This document shows positions 17,625 to 27,710 of a stretch of 64,000 nucleotides of DNA, one piece after another. The position numbers and the translations under genes were made by a program. The stretch covers positions 372,001 to 436,000 of the forward strand of contig OV788638.1 of NCBI GenBank assembly GCA_928721565.1, given 5' to 3'. This stretch comes from an uncultured Clostridia bacterium. Lineage in GTDB: Bacteria; Bacillota; Clostridia; TANB77; CAG-508. Within the stretch, counting starts at the first letter, position 1; the number at the start of each line of letters is the position of its first letter. Below the pieces are notes generated by a model. It was given only the letters and a program-made list of their open reading frames with translations, was not told where the DNA came from and did no database searches.

Positions 17625-18236
17625 TTACTCAAAATCTTCAATAACTTGATTTAACTCTTCTTTTCCATAAATTTCTAATCCATCTTGCATATTAAGTAAA
17701 TCTGTTTCTGTAAGGTATTCACTTGAAATATTAGTTTTTTCATAAAGAGTTTCTGTTCCATCATTATTTACAGTGTATACAACAACTTTTCCATCTTCTA
17801 TTTTTAGTTTAAAATGTTCTCCGCAAACATCATCAAATTCTTTATATAATGTTATTTTTCCTTTTTCAAATCCTATCACTTGCCAATCAGCATATTTTTC
17901 TTGAACTTGTTCTTTTGTTAAATTTACTAATTCTTGTGGTAGTTCTACATATTCGTTTATTGTATGGTCACATTTTGTATAATATTTTTTTAATATTAAT
18001 ATAGCATTCGCCGCTACTTTTTCTTCTGTTGATGATACTTCTGTTGTATTTTGATTTTCCATCTGCTCTTCTTTGTATTCTTCTGTGCATTCATCTTCTA
18101 TTTTTTCTGATATATAAGTATTGGTTTCTGGTATTGTTTCACTTTTTTTATTTTGCCTTACTATAAAATATGTTGCAACTCCTGCACTTATTGCTAATAC
18201 TAAGCTTATGATTATTATTTTTCCTGTATTTTTCAT
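17625..18236 (-). CDS. BofC C-terminal-domain membrane-anchored protein
   Basis: 203 residues from the ATG at 18236, preferred over a GTG nine bases upstream that sits only 2 bases from GGAAGG. One N-terminal transmembrane helix (IIIISLVLAISAGVATYF) is followed by an acidic linker. The C-terminal ~110 residues resemble the BofC C-terminal domain, ending LLNMQDGLEIYGKEELNQ and VIEDFE, the typical close of that family. In Bacillus BofC restrains SpoIVB in sporulation; in clostridia the domain is found in small proteins of unknown role. The domain lies outside the cell or in an intermembrane space. Confidence 0.75.
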   Translation of the reverse strand: MKNTGKIIIISLVLAISAGVATYFIVRQNKKSETIPETNTYISEKIEDECTEEYKEEQMENQNTTEVSSTEEKVAANAILILKKYYTKCDHTINEYVELPQELVNLTKEQVQEKYADWQVIGFEKGKITLYKEFDDVCGEHFKLKIEDGKVVVYTVNNDGTETLYEKTNISSEYLTETDLLNMQDGLEIYGKEELNQVIEDFE

Positions 18237-18306
18237 TTTTCTCACAACCTTCCGTTTTTCATATTATTACCAAGGTTGTAAATTTTATACAAAATTTAAC
18301 AGAAGA

Positions 18307-19365
18307 TTAATAGTTTAGTTTTTTCCTTTGTTCCATTTGTATTTTTGCAGCTTCTATACTATCAATCAATTTTTGTTCTAATGTTTCTTTTGATACATAC
18401 TTTGTCAAATATTGAGCCACATGAATTCCACTTTCGCCTAATTCTAGTAATTCCAGCATTTTATCACTTTTATTCGCACATAAAATAATTGCTATTGGTT
18501 TTTCTTCTCCTTCTGCTTTTTCGTATCTATCCAACCATTTCAAATATAACTCTACTTGTCCTTTATATTCAGGCTTAAATTTATCTAGTTTTAATTCTAT
18601 TACAACTAACCTTCTCATTTTTCTATGATAAAACAGTAAATCAATATAATAATCTTCGCCATCAATTATAATTCTTTTTTGTTTAGCCAAAAATGCAAAA
18701 TCATTTCCCATTTCTAGTATAAATTTTTCTAATTCATTTATTATCGCTTTTTCTAAATCGCTTTCGCTATATGTATCTTTTAATTCTAAAAAATCTAACA
18801 CATATGGATCTCTAAAAAACAAATCAGTTGTCATTTTATTTTCATTATTTAGTAATTTCAAATCATTAATTATTGTTTCTTCTGGTTTTCTAGATATAAT
18901 AGTCCTTTTATATAATGCTGAATCTATTCTTTCTCTTAAAGTTCTAACTGACCAAATTTCATTTTGACACATCACTGTATAAAATTCCCTTTCTGTTTTA
19001 TCCTGAATTTGTAATAATTCAACAAAATGTGACCAGCTTAATTTTCTCGACAATGTCGAGAAAATTTTATAGTCCGGATAATACTCATATATTTTAATCA
19101 TTCTAAACAAATTAGCTTTACTATATCCTCTCCCATACTTTAAAGTTAATTTTTCACTTAATCTTTTTATAATTTTTTTTCCATATTCAGCCTTTTCTAA
19201 ATTCAATATATTCTCTTTTATATCTTTTCCAATATTCCAATATAACAATGTTATTTCATTACTAACTTGTATTGCAATATTATATTTAGTTTTTTCTATT
19301 TCATTACTAATCATATTATATAGATTATTTATTTCTACATTCTCACTTTCTTTTAATTTTCCCAA
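18307..19365 (-). CDS. YhcG family protein (DUF1016, PDDEXK nuclease)
   Basis: 352 residues. The N-terminal DUF1016 helical domain is visible in VSNEITLLYWNIGK and STLSRKLSWSHFVELL. The C-terminal domain (about 210-330) has the PDDEXK core: IDGEDYYIDLLFYH followed by RRLVVIELKL gives D...ExK. Members are proposed Holliday-junction-type or defence nucleases, often linked to restriction systems or mobile elements. Here it is a single gene between bofC-like and comEC, with no restriction partner in sight. A 27-bp palindrome at 19040-19066 is encoded by the conserved FSTLSRK segment. Confidence 0.88.
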   Translation of the reverse strand: MGKLKESENVEINNLYNMISNEIEKTKYNIAIQVSNEITLLYWNIGKDIKENILNLEKAEYGKKIIKRLSEKLTLKYGRGYSKANLFRMIKIYEYYPDYKIFSTLSRKLSWSHFVELLQIQDKTEREFYTVMCQNEIWSVRTLRERIDSALYKRTIISRKPEETIINDLKLLNNENKMTTDLFFRDPYVLDFLELKDTYSESDLEKAIINELEKFILEMGNDFAFLAKQKRIIIDGEDYYIDLLFYHRKMRRLVVIELKLDKFKPEYKGQVELYLKWLDRYEKAEGEEKPIAIILCANKSDKMLELLELGESGIHVAQYLTKYVSKETLEQKLIDSIEAAKIQMEQRKKLNY

Positions 19366-19429
19366 ATTTTACTCCTTTTATAATATATTTAGGTTTTAAA
19401 TATCTCACCTATAAACTTTCATAAATTTC

Positions 19430-20023
19430 TCAACTCGTATCATAAAAACCTTTTGTCTTCACATTATTTCCATCAGTTATAATTACTAGTTCTCCAGAAA
19501 TATCTGTTCTATAAGTCTTCACTTTTTTATTATTCAAAGTTTCTAAAGTTTTTTCTGAAGGATGTCCAAACTTATTATCTTTGCCCACTCCAATAACTGC
19601 ATATTTAGGACTAACTGCATTTATAAATTCTTTTATAGAAGATGTTTTAGAACCATGATGAGCAACTTTCAAAATATTAGCATTTAATAGCTCTTGTTTA
19701 TTAACATATTTTGAAAGAATTGCTTTTTCTGCAATTTCTTCAATATCCCCTGTAAACAACATCGAAAAATTTTTATATATTAGCTTACATACTAATGAAT
19801 TATTATTTATAGCATTATCAGAAATCATATTTGTGCTTGTCGGCCATACTACATAGAAATATACGCTATTATCAATTTGAATTCTATTTCCAGCCTCTAC
19901 TATATGTACATTAATTTTCTTAGCATTAACTATTCTTTGAAATTCTTCATAATTTTCGCAAGTATCATATTGTTTTCCTATTATTACTTTTTCTACTTTA
20001 ATTTCTTGTAGAATATATAACAA
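19430..20023 (-). pseudogene. comEC: ComEC metallo-beta-lactamase part, separated by frameshift
   Basis: 197 residues forming the C-terminal beta-lactamase-fold domain of ComEC/Rec2: FYVVWPTS, NNNSLVCKL, SMLFTGDIEE, LKVAHHGSKTSS and GHPSEKTLETL are all family landmarks. The zinc-site start HFDNDH belongs to the preceding ORF (19993-21897), which shifts frame right after it. One missing T near 20030 would restore HISDGLLYILQE. The gene is therefore one ComEC broken by a single-base deletion or by a sequencing error. Confidence 0.88.
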
Positions 20024-21897
20024 TCCGTCCGAATATGGTCATTATCAAAATGACTAATTACCATATAATCTATTTTCTTAATCTTTCTATTTAACAAATA
20101 TGGTAATAGTGTATTTTTGCCAACATCATATGAGCCACTTCCTCCACCATCTATAAGGACTTTCTTATTTCTTGGTGTAATTATCAATGTACTATCTCCT
20201 TGTCCTACATCTATAAAATAAATTTTTAAATTATCTGGAATTTTGTTAATTGAATAAAATACAATGACTAAAATAATTATTAGAATCCTAATTTTCTTAA
20301 AATATGGTCTTGATTTATACCTTAATAAATATAAAGTATTTTTAATTCTTTCTTGCGTTATATTACAATGTCTTTGATTAAAAATTTTATACAAATAAGC
20401 TAAAATACAAACTGTAAAATAATATAAAATAACTTGATAAACATCTGGTGTTATAACTTTAAAATTTGCAATATTGATTTTTGAAATTATTATTATTCCA
20501 TGTAGTGGAATTTCTATTATCTTTGCAAGTGCTATACCTACTTTTATTGAAATTAATGATATCAAAATTTGAATAAAACCACCAATTACTATTATCCCTA
20601 TTAAATAACTAAGTAATAAATTAGTTATTAAAAATCCTAATCCGGCACTATTAAAATATAATGCCATTATTGGTGCAATGATAATTTGAGCTGAAATTGA
20701 TACAGATATTATTGAAATAATGTTTTCACATTTTCTTTGAATTCTTAAATAAACGTATTTCCATCTTCTATTTCTTATTTTAAAACTTTTTATTATTTTT
20801 TCTACAATCGGCTGAAAATATATTATGCCTAAAGTTCCACCATATGTTAATAAAAAACTTATACTTATTAGATTATATGGATTACTTATTAATATTATTA
20901 ATGCTGATATTGCAATATTATTTAATGTATCACTTTTTCTATATACTACAAATGCCATACATGTTAGTATCCCCATAATACTTGCTCTTACAACAGATAT
21001 ACTAAAACCTGTAATAGACATATATACTGCTAAAGTTATACTTGCAATAATCTTGCTGTCTCTTTTACCAAATATATTTTTTGTTGACTTTGTTACTAAA
21101 AATATAATATATGATATGTGCAAACCTGATACTGCTAAAACATGAGAGATATTACTATTTGCAAAATTCTCTTTAGTATCATCATCAATTTCTGTTGTAT
21201 CTCCTAACATTATTCCTAAAATTATTTTTGACATTTCATTACTATATGTTTTTTCAATCTTATTTTTAATTCTTAAGAATACCTTGTTTGAAATCTGCAT
21301 TATTGGATTAGCTTTATTTTTTTCTAATATTTCAATTTTTTCAGTTTTAACTGTTCCGTATATTTTTAATGTTTTTAAATATTGTTTGTAATTAAAACCT
21401 TTATAATTTCTGGCTCTTGATGGTTCTTTAAATTCTCCACTAAAAGTAATTTTGTCTCCATATTCTAGCTTTTTCTTTTTGGATACATTAATATACAAAT
21501 TTGTATTTCTATATTTTCTGTCAGTAACCTTTACTTTATATCTATCATAATAATCTTTTTCTTGTCTATTTCCTATGACAATTGCACTAACTCTCAATTC
21601 TTCACTATTATGATATAAATTTTCATATTTATTTTCTAAAATTCTGATAATTGTATTTGATATAAAAGATGAAATAATAATTGTTATAATAATATTGATT
21701 TTAAAAATTAGTTTGATATATCTAAAATATCTTTTTATTGAAAGAATGTTAAATTTTCTTTTTTTATATGGTAATTTGATTATAATATATATTACAAATA
21801 GAAAAAAATAAAATGGGAGTATACTTATTTTTAAGTATATCCCCCATATTATACCTATAATATAACCAATTACTACTATTAAAATTGGTCTATTCAA
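19993..21897 (-). pseudogene. comEC: ComEC/Rec2 DNA-uptake channel, N-terminal part, frameshifted
   Basis: 634 residues: N-terminal membrane segments, an OB-fold DUF4131 region (about 90-190), the competence domain with many helices (NISHVLAVSGLHISYII is the family hallmark), and the start of the beta-lactamase domain (YFIDVGQGDSTLI, HFDNDH) before the frame breaks. ComEC forms the inner-membrane channel for transforming single-stranded DNA. The start is TTG at 21897, immediately after the NlpC/P60 stop, with GGAGAG inside that gene's end, so the two are translationally close and probably one operon. Confidence 0.88.
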
Positions 21898-23292
21898 TTA
21901 ATTTACTCTCCTTGCTCCTACATATCTTTTGCTGTAATAGCTTGATGATAATGATGTAATTGTTACTCCTTGGCTTGGATTTGCAGCATGTATAAAATTA
22001 TCTCCACCTATATATATTCCAACATGACCTATTACTGAATTTCCAGAATTATTGAATACTACTATGTCTCCTGGTTGTAGATCACTTCTTGATACTGCTA
22101 CTCCATCATTTATTTGTCCTTTAGATGATCTGCTTAATGATACACCAAAATTTTTATATACATATGATGTAAATCCTGAACAGTCAAATCCTGTTGTTGG
22201 TGATGAGCCTCCTGATACATATTTGCATCCAATATAATTTTTTGCATATTCTACTACAGATGTTCCTTTGTTTGTGTTTGAAGTAGTTGAATTAGTTGTT
22301 TTTTCTTCTACTTCCATTGGCGTAACTTTTTCTTCTTTTATTGTGCTTCCACTTCTTGATGTTGTTTCAGTTGCCTTTGTATCTGAAATATATTTTGATG
22401 ATACATATCCTGTTTTTCCATTTATCTTAATTTGATACCAACCATCTAGTTGTCCTGTTATTTCTACTTTATCATTTTTTGATAGGCTTTCTATATCTTC
22501 ACTTGATGTTGATGCTTCTTTTCTTACCATTAATGATTCTGCAGTTACATATCCTGTTTTACTTATGCTTTTTATTGTTGGTGTTGTTTCTTCTTTTTCT
22601 TCTGTAGTATTTGTAGTTGTAGTTTCAGTTACTTCTGGTGTCGTTTCTTGTTCTACTACAGGTTGCTCTTGTTGTACTGTTTCTTCATTTGTTGTTTCTT
22701 GTAATGAACTTTTTCTTACCCATCCACTTTCTGTATCATTTTCTATTTTACACCAATCATTTATTATTTCTATTACTTTTACTTCTCCGTTTAATGTAGA
22801 TTTATTTTTTGCATTTATAAGTGGTATAAATTTAATAGGAGTTTCTCGTTCTAATGTATATTTACTTTCTTCTTGGATTTCGTTTGTTGTATCTACCGTT
22901 GACGTTGATGGTTCTACATCATCTTCATAAAGAGCAACTTCTGGATTTGTTTGGTCTACTGTTGTTGCACTTTCTGTAGGAGCTTTTGTTGCTTCATTAG
23001 GTGTTGTAGTATTTTCTTCAGCTTTTGTATCAACAAGACTTTTACTTACATACCCTGTTACACTTTCTCCATTTACTTTTGCCTTTATTTTATACCAACT
23101 ATCTTCTTCTTCAATAATTTCTACTTCTAAGTCTTTGTCTAATTGTTCTATTATTGTTGAACTAGTATTAGGCTCCCTTCTTAATCTTACTGTCTCAGAA
23201 TTTATTTTTCCTGTTGTTGCTTCTACTTTTGTTCCTAATAGTATTAATATTATTGTCATTAGTATAATTATTGCTAATTCTTTAACTTTCAT
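21898..23292 (-). CDS. SH3-domain NlpC/P60 cell-wall hydrolase
   Basis: 464 residues from the ATG at 23292 (GAGGT 5 bases upstream), preferred to an upstream in-frame start with no ribosome site. A signal peptide (AIIILMTIILILLGTKVEA) is followed by three bacterial SH3 repeats separated by Thr/Glu-rich linkers. The C-terminal NlpC/P60 peptidase domain has Cys in TGFDCSGFTSYV and His in IGHVGIYIGG; the third polar residue is expected in the FIHAAN strand. It would cut D-Glu/diamino-acid bonds in peptidoglycan outside the cell. It is followed directly by comEC. Confidence 0.95.
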   Translation of the reverse strand: MKVKELAIIILMTIILILLGTKVEATTGKINSETVRLRREPNTSSTIIEQLDKDLEVEIIEEEDSWYKIKAKVNGESVTGYVSKSLVDTKAEENTTTPNEATKAPTESATTVDQTNPEVALYEDDVEPSTSTVDTTNEIQEESKYTLERETPIKFIPLINAKNKSTLNGEVKVIEIINDWCKIENDTESGWVRKSSLQETTNEETVQQEQPVVEQETTPEVTETTTTNTTEEKEETTPTIKSISKTGYVTAESLMVRKEASTSSEDIESLSKNDKVEITGQLDGWYQIKINGKTGYVSSKYISDTKATETTSRSGSTIKEEKVTPMEVEEKTTNSTTSNTNKGTSVVEYAKNYIGCKYVSGGSSPTTGFDCSGFTSYVYKNFGVSLSRSSKGQINDGVAVSRSDLQPGDIVVFNNSGNSVIGHVGIYIGGDNFIHAANPSQGVTITSLSSSYYSKRYVGARRVN

Positions 23293-23340
23293 TTTAACCT
23301 CTTTATATTTTATTCTCATGGATAAAAGTATATACTTAAA

Positions 23341-23375
23341 TGTAAAAAAAGTCAAGATATTTGACTTTTTTTACA
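23341..23375 (-). terminator. Terminator downstream of ppaC
   Basis: A perfect 15-bp stem TGTAAAAAAAGTCAA / TTGACTTTTTTTACA with loop GATAT. On the minus strand it gives a hairpin plus T-run 10 bp after ppaC, separating it from the NlpC/P60 gene. Confidence 0.85.
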
Positions 23376-23384
23376 CAATATAAA

Positions 23385-24302
23385 TTATATGTTTTTTTCT
23401 ACTAATGGAAGTATTTGTTTCTTTCTAGAAACAACTCCTGGCATAACTGCAATATTATCATTTATTTCATAAGTTTTTGCTATTGCATCTACTCTATCGC
23501 CTAAAACAATAGCTTCTGAATTACTATTTACAATGTCTGTAATTACAAATACAAATAAGCTTAAACCTTTTGCTAAAATTTCTTTATTTATTTCTTGTTC
23601 TATTTTTTCTTTTCTTTTTAATACATCTGGAATACTTACTGTATTTACTTGAGCAATAACATATTTGATATCTTCTTTTTCTATTTTTTTAGCATCTAAA
23701 CGAATCAATTCATCTTCTGTATATTTATCTAAATTAGTTCCAGCTTTTAACATATCTAATCCATAAATATTTACATCTACATCAGCTATTTTAGCAAGCT
23801 CTTCTAGTGCCTTTTTGTCTTTGTCAGTTGTTGTTGGTGATTTTAATAACAATGTATCAGATATTATTGCACTTAACATTAGACCTGCCATTTGGGCTGT
23901 TATCTCGATATTATTTGATTTATATAATTCAAATAATATTGTTGATGTACATCCAACTGGTTGAGCATAGTAGAATAATGGCTCTGATGTTTCAAAATTG
24001 TTTATTCTGTGATGATCAACTACTGCTTCTATTTTTGCATTTTCTATTCCTTCTACTGATTGAGAAAATTCATTGTGGTCTACTAAGATTACTCTTTGTC
24101 CTTCTTCTATTTTTTCAATTAACTTAGGCTCATCTGCTTTAAATTTTTTTAATGCGAATTTTGTTTCTTCATTTATTTCTCCTAATCTACAAGGTGTTAC
24201 CTTTTCTCCTCTTATTTTTGTTTGTAAATCTGCCATTACTATTGATGAACAAATTGTGTCTGTGTCAGGACTTTTATGTCCAAATACTATTAATTCTTCC
24301 AT
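23385..24302 (-). CDS. ppaC: Manganese-dependent inorganic pyrophosphatase (family II)
   Basis: Hydrolyses pyrophosphate to phosphate in the cytosol. 305 residues, the normal length. The DHH domain has GHKSPDTDTICS at 8-19, VDHNE and VDHHRINNFET, which supply the Mn ligands; the DHHA2 domain ends in SRKKQILP, the substrate-binding SRKKQ motif. It starts one base after the hslO stop, so the two are translated from one transcript. Confidence 0.97.
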   Translation of the reverse strand: MEELIVFGHKSPDTDTICSSIVMADLQTKIRGEKVTPCRLGEINEETKFALKKFKADEPKLIEKIEEGQRVILVDHNEFSQSVEGIENAKIEAVVDHHRINNFETSEPLFYYAQPVGCTSTILFELYKSNNIEITAQMAGLMLSAIISDTLLLKSPTTTDKDKKALEELAKIADVDVNIYGLDMLKAGTNLDKYTEDELIRLDAKKIEKEDIKYVIAQVNTVSIPDVLKRKEKIEQEINKEILAKGLSLFVFVITDIVNSNSEAIVLGDRVDAIAKTYEINDNIAVMPGVVSRKKQILPLVEKNI

Positions 24303-24303
24303 T

Positions 24304-25188
24304 TTATTTACCTACCTTTTCTAATATTTCTTTTAATTCTTCTTTATTAAAATTATAAACTTTATTACAAAATTGACATTTGATTTCTGCTTTTTCATCT
24401 TCTTCGATTAGTTCTGTCAATTGTTCTTTTCCTAGTGTCATTAATCCATCTGCAAATCTTTGTTTATTACACTCACATTCATATTTAGGTTCTTTTGAAG
24501 CATCTATTACTTTAGCTTTTTTATCTCCCGTAACCTTTTTGGCAATTTCTTCAAGTGTTAAGTTATTGTCTAACATTCTTGATATTGCACCTGCTTCAAA
24601 TATTGCTTTTTCTACTTTAGATATTTCTTCATCTGTTGCATCTGGCATTGGACTTATTATATATCCTCCACTCGAACGTACTCCGTTCTTATCTACCAAT
24701 ACACCTAGTGCTACTGCTGTTTGTTTTTGTTCAGACGTTTGAAAATAATTTGCAAAATCTTCTGCAATTTCCCCTGACATTAATGGGCTTACACCTATAT
24801 ATGGCTCTTTTAAACCAATGTCCTTAATTACATTTATAAATCCTTCATTTCCAACAGCTCCACCTACATCTAATTTTCCAAATTCATTTAATGGTAGTTC
24901 AACATGTGGATCTGTTATACATGCTTTTACTTTTGGTGTATTGTCAGCTACTGCCACTATTTTTCCTATTGGTCCATTTCCTTTTATTTGTATTGTTAAT
25001 TTGTCTGTGGCATTTTTCATATCAGCTCCAATTAATGCTGTTATTGTTAATATTCTTCCCATTACTGCTGTTGCTAGTGGACTTAAGTCATGAACTTTTC
25101 TAGCTTCTTCTACTAAATTTGTTGTAGATATACATGTAACTGAAATCTTTCCATCATATGCTAAAAATTTTATTATTTGGTCTTTCAT
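24304..25188 (-). CDS. hslO: Hsp33 redox-regulated chaperone
   Basis: Hsp33 is a holdase switched on when its C-terminal zinc site is oxidised. 294 residues, normal length. The C-terminal zinc motif is complete: CECN (CxC) and, 30 residues later, CQFC (CxxC). The body has GRILTITALIGADMK and GEIAEDFANYFQTSEQ as expected. It overlaps mscL by 4 bases (ATGA), indicating translational coupling, and is followed by ppaC: mscL-hslO-ppaC is one operon. Confidence 0.97.
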   Translation of the reverse strand: MKDQIIKFLAYDGKISVTCISTTNLVEEARKVHDLSPLATAVMGRILTITALIGADMKNATDKLTIQIKGNGPIGKIVAVADNTPKVKACITDPHVELPLNEFGKLDVGGAVGNEGFINVIKDIGLKEPYIGVSPLMSGEIAEDFANYFQTSEQKQTAVALGVLVDKNGVRSSGGYIISPMPDATDEEISKVEKAIFEAGAISRMLDNNLTLEEIAKKVTGDKKAKVIDASKEPKYECECNKQRFADGLMTLGKEQLTELIEEDEKAEIKCQFCNKVYNFNKEELKEILEKVGK

Positions 25189-25592
25189 TCTTTCATTTCT
25201 TCTTTCTTTTTTTCTTCAATATATTCTTTTACATTTCCATTTTTATCTAATTTTATTGCCATCTCCTCACTAATATCTCTTATTTTACTTAATTTAGCCA
25301 TATATTTTAGCGCTATAAAAATAGAAAATGCTATTATTAAAAAGTCAACTATTGTTGTTATAAAGTTACCATATTTTATAGAAGTATTTCCAACATTTAA
25401 TACCATATCAGAAAAATCAACTTTTCCTATAAGTATTGATATTACAGGCATTATTATATCATTAACTAAAGAATTAACTATTTTCTGAAATGCTCCTCCT
25501 ATTACAACTCCTATTGCCATGTCCATAACATTACCTTTTAATGCAAATTCTTTGAATTCTTTTAATGTGTTATTTTTCTTTTTCTTCTTCAT
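25185..25592 (-). CDS. mscL: Large-conductance mechanosensitive channel
   Basis: MscL opens under membrane tension to release solutes. 135 residues. The first helix has FKEFALKGNVMDMAIGVVIGG with the gate region, the loop has INDIIMPVI-type residues, and the second helix is near 72-92. The C-terminal bundle is Lys/Glu-rich and ends in EEKKKEEMKE. First gene of the mscL-hslO-ppaC group, following the sugar-phosphate transferase gene by 16 bp. Confidence 0.96.
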   Translation of the reverse strand: MKKKKKNNTLKEFKEFALKGNVMDMAIGVVIGGAFQKIVNSLVNDIIMPVISILIGKVDFSDMVLNVGNTSIKYGNFITTIVDFLIIAFSIFIALKYMAKLSKIRDISEEMAIKLDKNGNVKEYIEEKKKEEMKE

Positions 25593-25608
25593 TTTTTACC
25601 ACATTCCT

Positions 25609-26709
25609 TTATTTATTATCAATTAACTTAGGTTTTGTTTGTTTTTCTTTTATAAAATTTCTATATCCTAAAGCAACTGCTGCAATTATCATTAACAAAA
25701 ATGATAATGCTTTCCAAATTCCACTATCAAATAGTATTATTGCAAACATTCCAAGTGATGCACTTAATCCATATAATATTAATACCGCTTGTTTTTGTGT
25801 AAATCCTTTTGCAACTAACTTATGATGCAAATGTCCTTTATCTGGTTTAAATACTGCCTTTATTGACTTTCCTTTTGCAATTCTCCTTATTATGGCAAAT
25901 AATACATCAAATATTGGTAATCCCAATACTATTACTGGTAATACAATTACAGCCGCAGTATATGTTTTAGCAACTCCTAGTATTGATACTACTGCTAACA
26001 TAAACCCTAAGAAGTTTGATCCAGTATCTCCAATAAACGTTTTGGCTGGTGAAAAATTAAATGGTAAAAATCCAACTAAAGCTCCACTCATTGCAGTAAC
26101 TATTACTGTTGCTACCATTGGTGAACCGTTCATCAAAAATATTATTAATAATGATATACATGATATTAGTGATATTCCTGATGATAAACCATCTAATCCA
26201 TCAATCAAGTTTATTGAATTTATTACACCGACTATCCATATAATTGTAACTATTATTGAAAAAGCTTCATTTAATCCTACCCTATATAAAAACGGAATAT
26301 CTAAATGTTCTATTCTTATTCCAAATGCCACTACTATTACTGCTGCAGTAACTTGTCCTAATAGTTGTTGCCACCAGGTTAATGTTTTTGTATCATCTAA
26401 GACCCCTGTAATTGCAATTGCTACTATTCCTAATAATAGTCCTAAAAGTTTCTTTCCATATTCTTGTTCTGCAAATAAATCTATACTGCCTTCAATGCTC
26501 ATCACTACTAATAAATAGGCCATTGATACTAAAAATCCTATTATTACTGCTGGTCCTCCAAATTTAGGCATCTTCTTTGTATGCATTCTTCTTTTGTCTT
26601 TTGGCACATCTACAGCGCCAATCTTGTTAGCTATTTTTATAGTATATGGTGTAGCCATAAATGATACTATAAATGCTAATAAAAATGCTATTGCTATATT
26701 TCCCCACAT
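25609..26709 (-). CDS. Undecaprenyl-phosphate sugar-1-phosphate transferase (WecA/TagO/MraY superfamily)
   Basis: A polytopic enzyme (366 aa, about 11 helices) moving GlcNAc-1-P or a similar unit from UDP-sugar to undecaprenyl phosphate to start wall polymer synthesis. Motifs: VDVPKDKRRMHTKKMPKFGG near the N-terminus, GVLDDTKTL (DD motif), NSINLIDGLDGLSSG, FIGDTGSNFLGFML, and GHLHHKL (HIHH-type motif). The HHKL form marks the WecA/TagO branch rather than MraY. The acceptor polymer cannot be told from the sequence. It follows rpiB by 16 bp. Confidence 0.93.
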   Translation of the reverse strand: MWGNIAIAFLLAFIVSFMATPYTIKIANKIGAVDVPKDKRRMHTKKMPKFGGPAVIIGFLVSMAYLLVVMSIEGSIDLFAEQEYGKKLLGLLLGIVAIAITGVLDDTKTLTWWQQLLGQVTAAVIVVAFGIRIEHLDIPFLYRVGLNEAFSIIVTIIWIVGVINSINLIDGLDGLSSGISLISCISLLIIFLMNGSPMVATVIVTAMSGALVGFLPFNFSPAKTFIGDTGSNFLGFMLAVVSILGVAKTYTAAVIVLPVIVLGLPIFDVLFAIIRRIAKGKSIKAVFKPDKGHLHHKLVAKGFTQKQAVLILYGLSASLGMFAIILFDSGIWKALSFLLMIIAAVALGYRNFIKEKQTKPKLIDNK

Positions 26710-26725
26710 TTAAATTTGGCCTCCA

Positions 26726-27172
26726 TTACTTCATATTTTCATTTTCTATTTCTTTTATTATTTTTATTCTTTCCTCATGTCTTCCGCCTTCGAATTCTGT
26801 TGCTATCCACATTCTTACAATTCTTATAGCCTTACTTGTTTCAATATAATCTGCGCCTAATGACAACATATTTGAATCATTATGCATTCTTGAAAATCTA
26901 GCCTCTTCTTCATCATTACATTTTGCGCATCTTATGCCTTTAAATTTATTTGCAACTATACTCATTCCTATTCCTGAACGGCATATTAATATTCCTTTAT
27001 CACATTCTTTGCTTTGTATTTCTAATGCAACTGCTTTTGCAATATCAGGATAATCCACACTTTCTTCATTAAATGTTCCACAATCTGTATATTCAATATC
27101 TTTTTCTTCTAAATATCTTTTTATTTCTTCTTTTAATTTATATCCCCCATGATCACTGCCTATTGCTATCAT
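26726..27172 (-). CDS. rpiB: Ribose-5-phosphate isomerase B
   Basis: Interconverts ribose-5-P and ribulose-5-P. 148 residues: IGSDHGGYKLKEEI at the N-terminus, YPDIAKAVA, then GILICRSGIGMSIVANK carrying Cys/Ser residues of the RpiB active site, and a His-containing R-M-H-N-D segment. First gene of a likely operon with the WecA/TagO-type gene, from the promoter at 27221-27249. Confidence 0.96.
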   Translation of the reverse strand: MIAIGSDHGGYKLKEEIKRYLEEKDIEYTDCGTFNEESVDYPDIAKAVALEIQSKECDKGILICRSGIGMSIVANKFKGIRCAKCNDEEEARFSRMHNDSNMLSLGADYIETSKAIRIVRMWIATEFEGGRHEERIKIIKEIENENMK

Positions 27173-27220
27173 TTTATCACTTACCTTTCTTGTGTTTGGT
27201 AGGCTATTCCTACCAGTATT

Positions 27221-27249
27221 ACTATACCATATTATTTAGCCTAGTGCAA
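27221..27249 (-). promoter_or_regulatory. rpiB promoter
   Basis: On the minus strand TTGCAC (27244-27249), 17 bp, TATAGT (27221-27226). A short hairpin GGTAGG/CCTACC (27199-27214) lies in the leader just before the ribosome site; its role is unknown. Confidence 0.7.
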
Positions 27250-27321
27250 TATTTTTCAATGATTTTCTATCAAAAAGGTGCGTCTATTTTGGCAGATTTT
27301 CTATTTTTTTTAAGTTAACTC

Positions 27322-27350
27322 TTGTCAAATGCAAACTTGTATGATATAAT
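27322..27350 (+). promoter_or_regulatory. rpsT promoter
   Basis: TTGTCA (27322-27327), 17 bp, TATAAT (27345-27350), then a ~40-nt leader to the AGAGGAGG site of rpsT. Confidence 0.8.
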
Positions 27351-27395
27351 TGTACACGTTATAGATTATTTTTACCAAGAGGAGGTGCATCAAAC

Positions 27396-27662
27396 ATGCC
27401 AAATATTAAATCAGCAAAAAAGAGAGTTAAAATTATTGAGAAAAAAACATTAAGAAATAATATGATAAAAACTGGATATAAATCAGCTGTTAAGAAATTC
27501 GAAGAAGCTATTGCAGCCGGAAAAGTAGAAGAAGCAAAAGTTTTATTTGCAGAAGCTACAAAGAAAATTGATCAAGCTTGCACAAAAGGTGTAATCGTAA
27601 AAAATACAGCTGCTAGAAAAAAATCTAGTTTATCTAAAAAATTAAATGCAGCTATTGCGTAA
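27396..27662 (+). CDS. rpsT: 30S ribosomal protein S20
   Basis: 88 residues, all helical and very basic, starting MPNIKSAKKRVKI and containing KAVKKFEEAIA-like and IDQACTKGVIVKNTAARKKS segments that define S20. Binds 16S rRNA in the body of the small subunit. Monocistronic with its own promoter and terminator; AAGAGGAGG is the ribosome site. Confidence 0.98.
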   Translation: MPNIKSAKKRVKIIEKKTLRNNMIKTGYKSAVKKFEEAIAAGKVEEAKVLFAEATKKIDQACTKGVIVKNTAARKKSSLSKKLNAAIA

Positions 27663-27687
27663 AAAGTGGAATTAGACCACTTTTTTT
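27661..27687 (+). terminator. rpsT terminator
   Basis: AAAAAGTGG / CCACTTTTT stem with a 7-base loop and T-run, starting inside the rpsT stop codon. Confidence 0.85.
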
Positions 27688-27710
27688 ATTTTATAAAAAT
27701 TATTAAAAAT

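Noticed and set aside
19040..19066. 27-bp perfect palindrome inside the yhcG-like gene
   Set aside because: It encodes the conserved STLSRK segment of the family, so symmetry is most simply a coding coincidence; no operator role is supported.
20020..20045. Programmed frameshifting in comEC
   Set aside because: No slippery heptamer and no following pseudoknot are visible at the break. A single-base loss explains it better.
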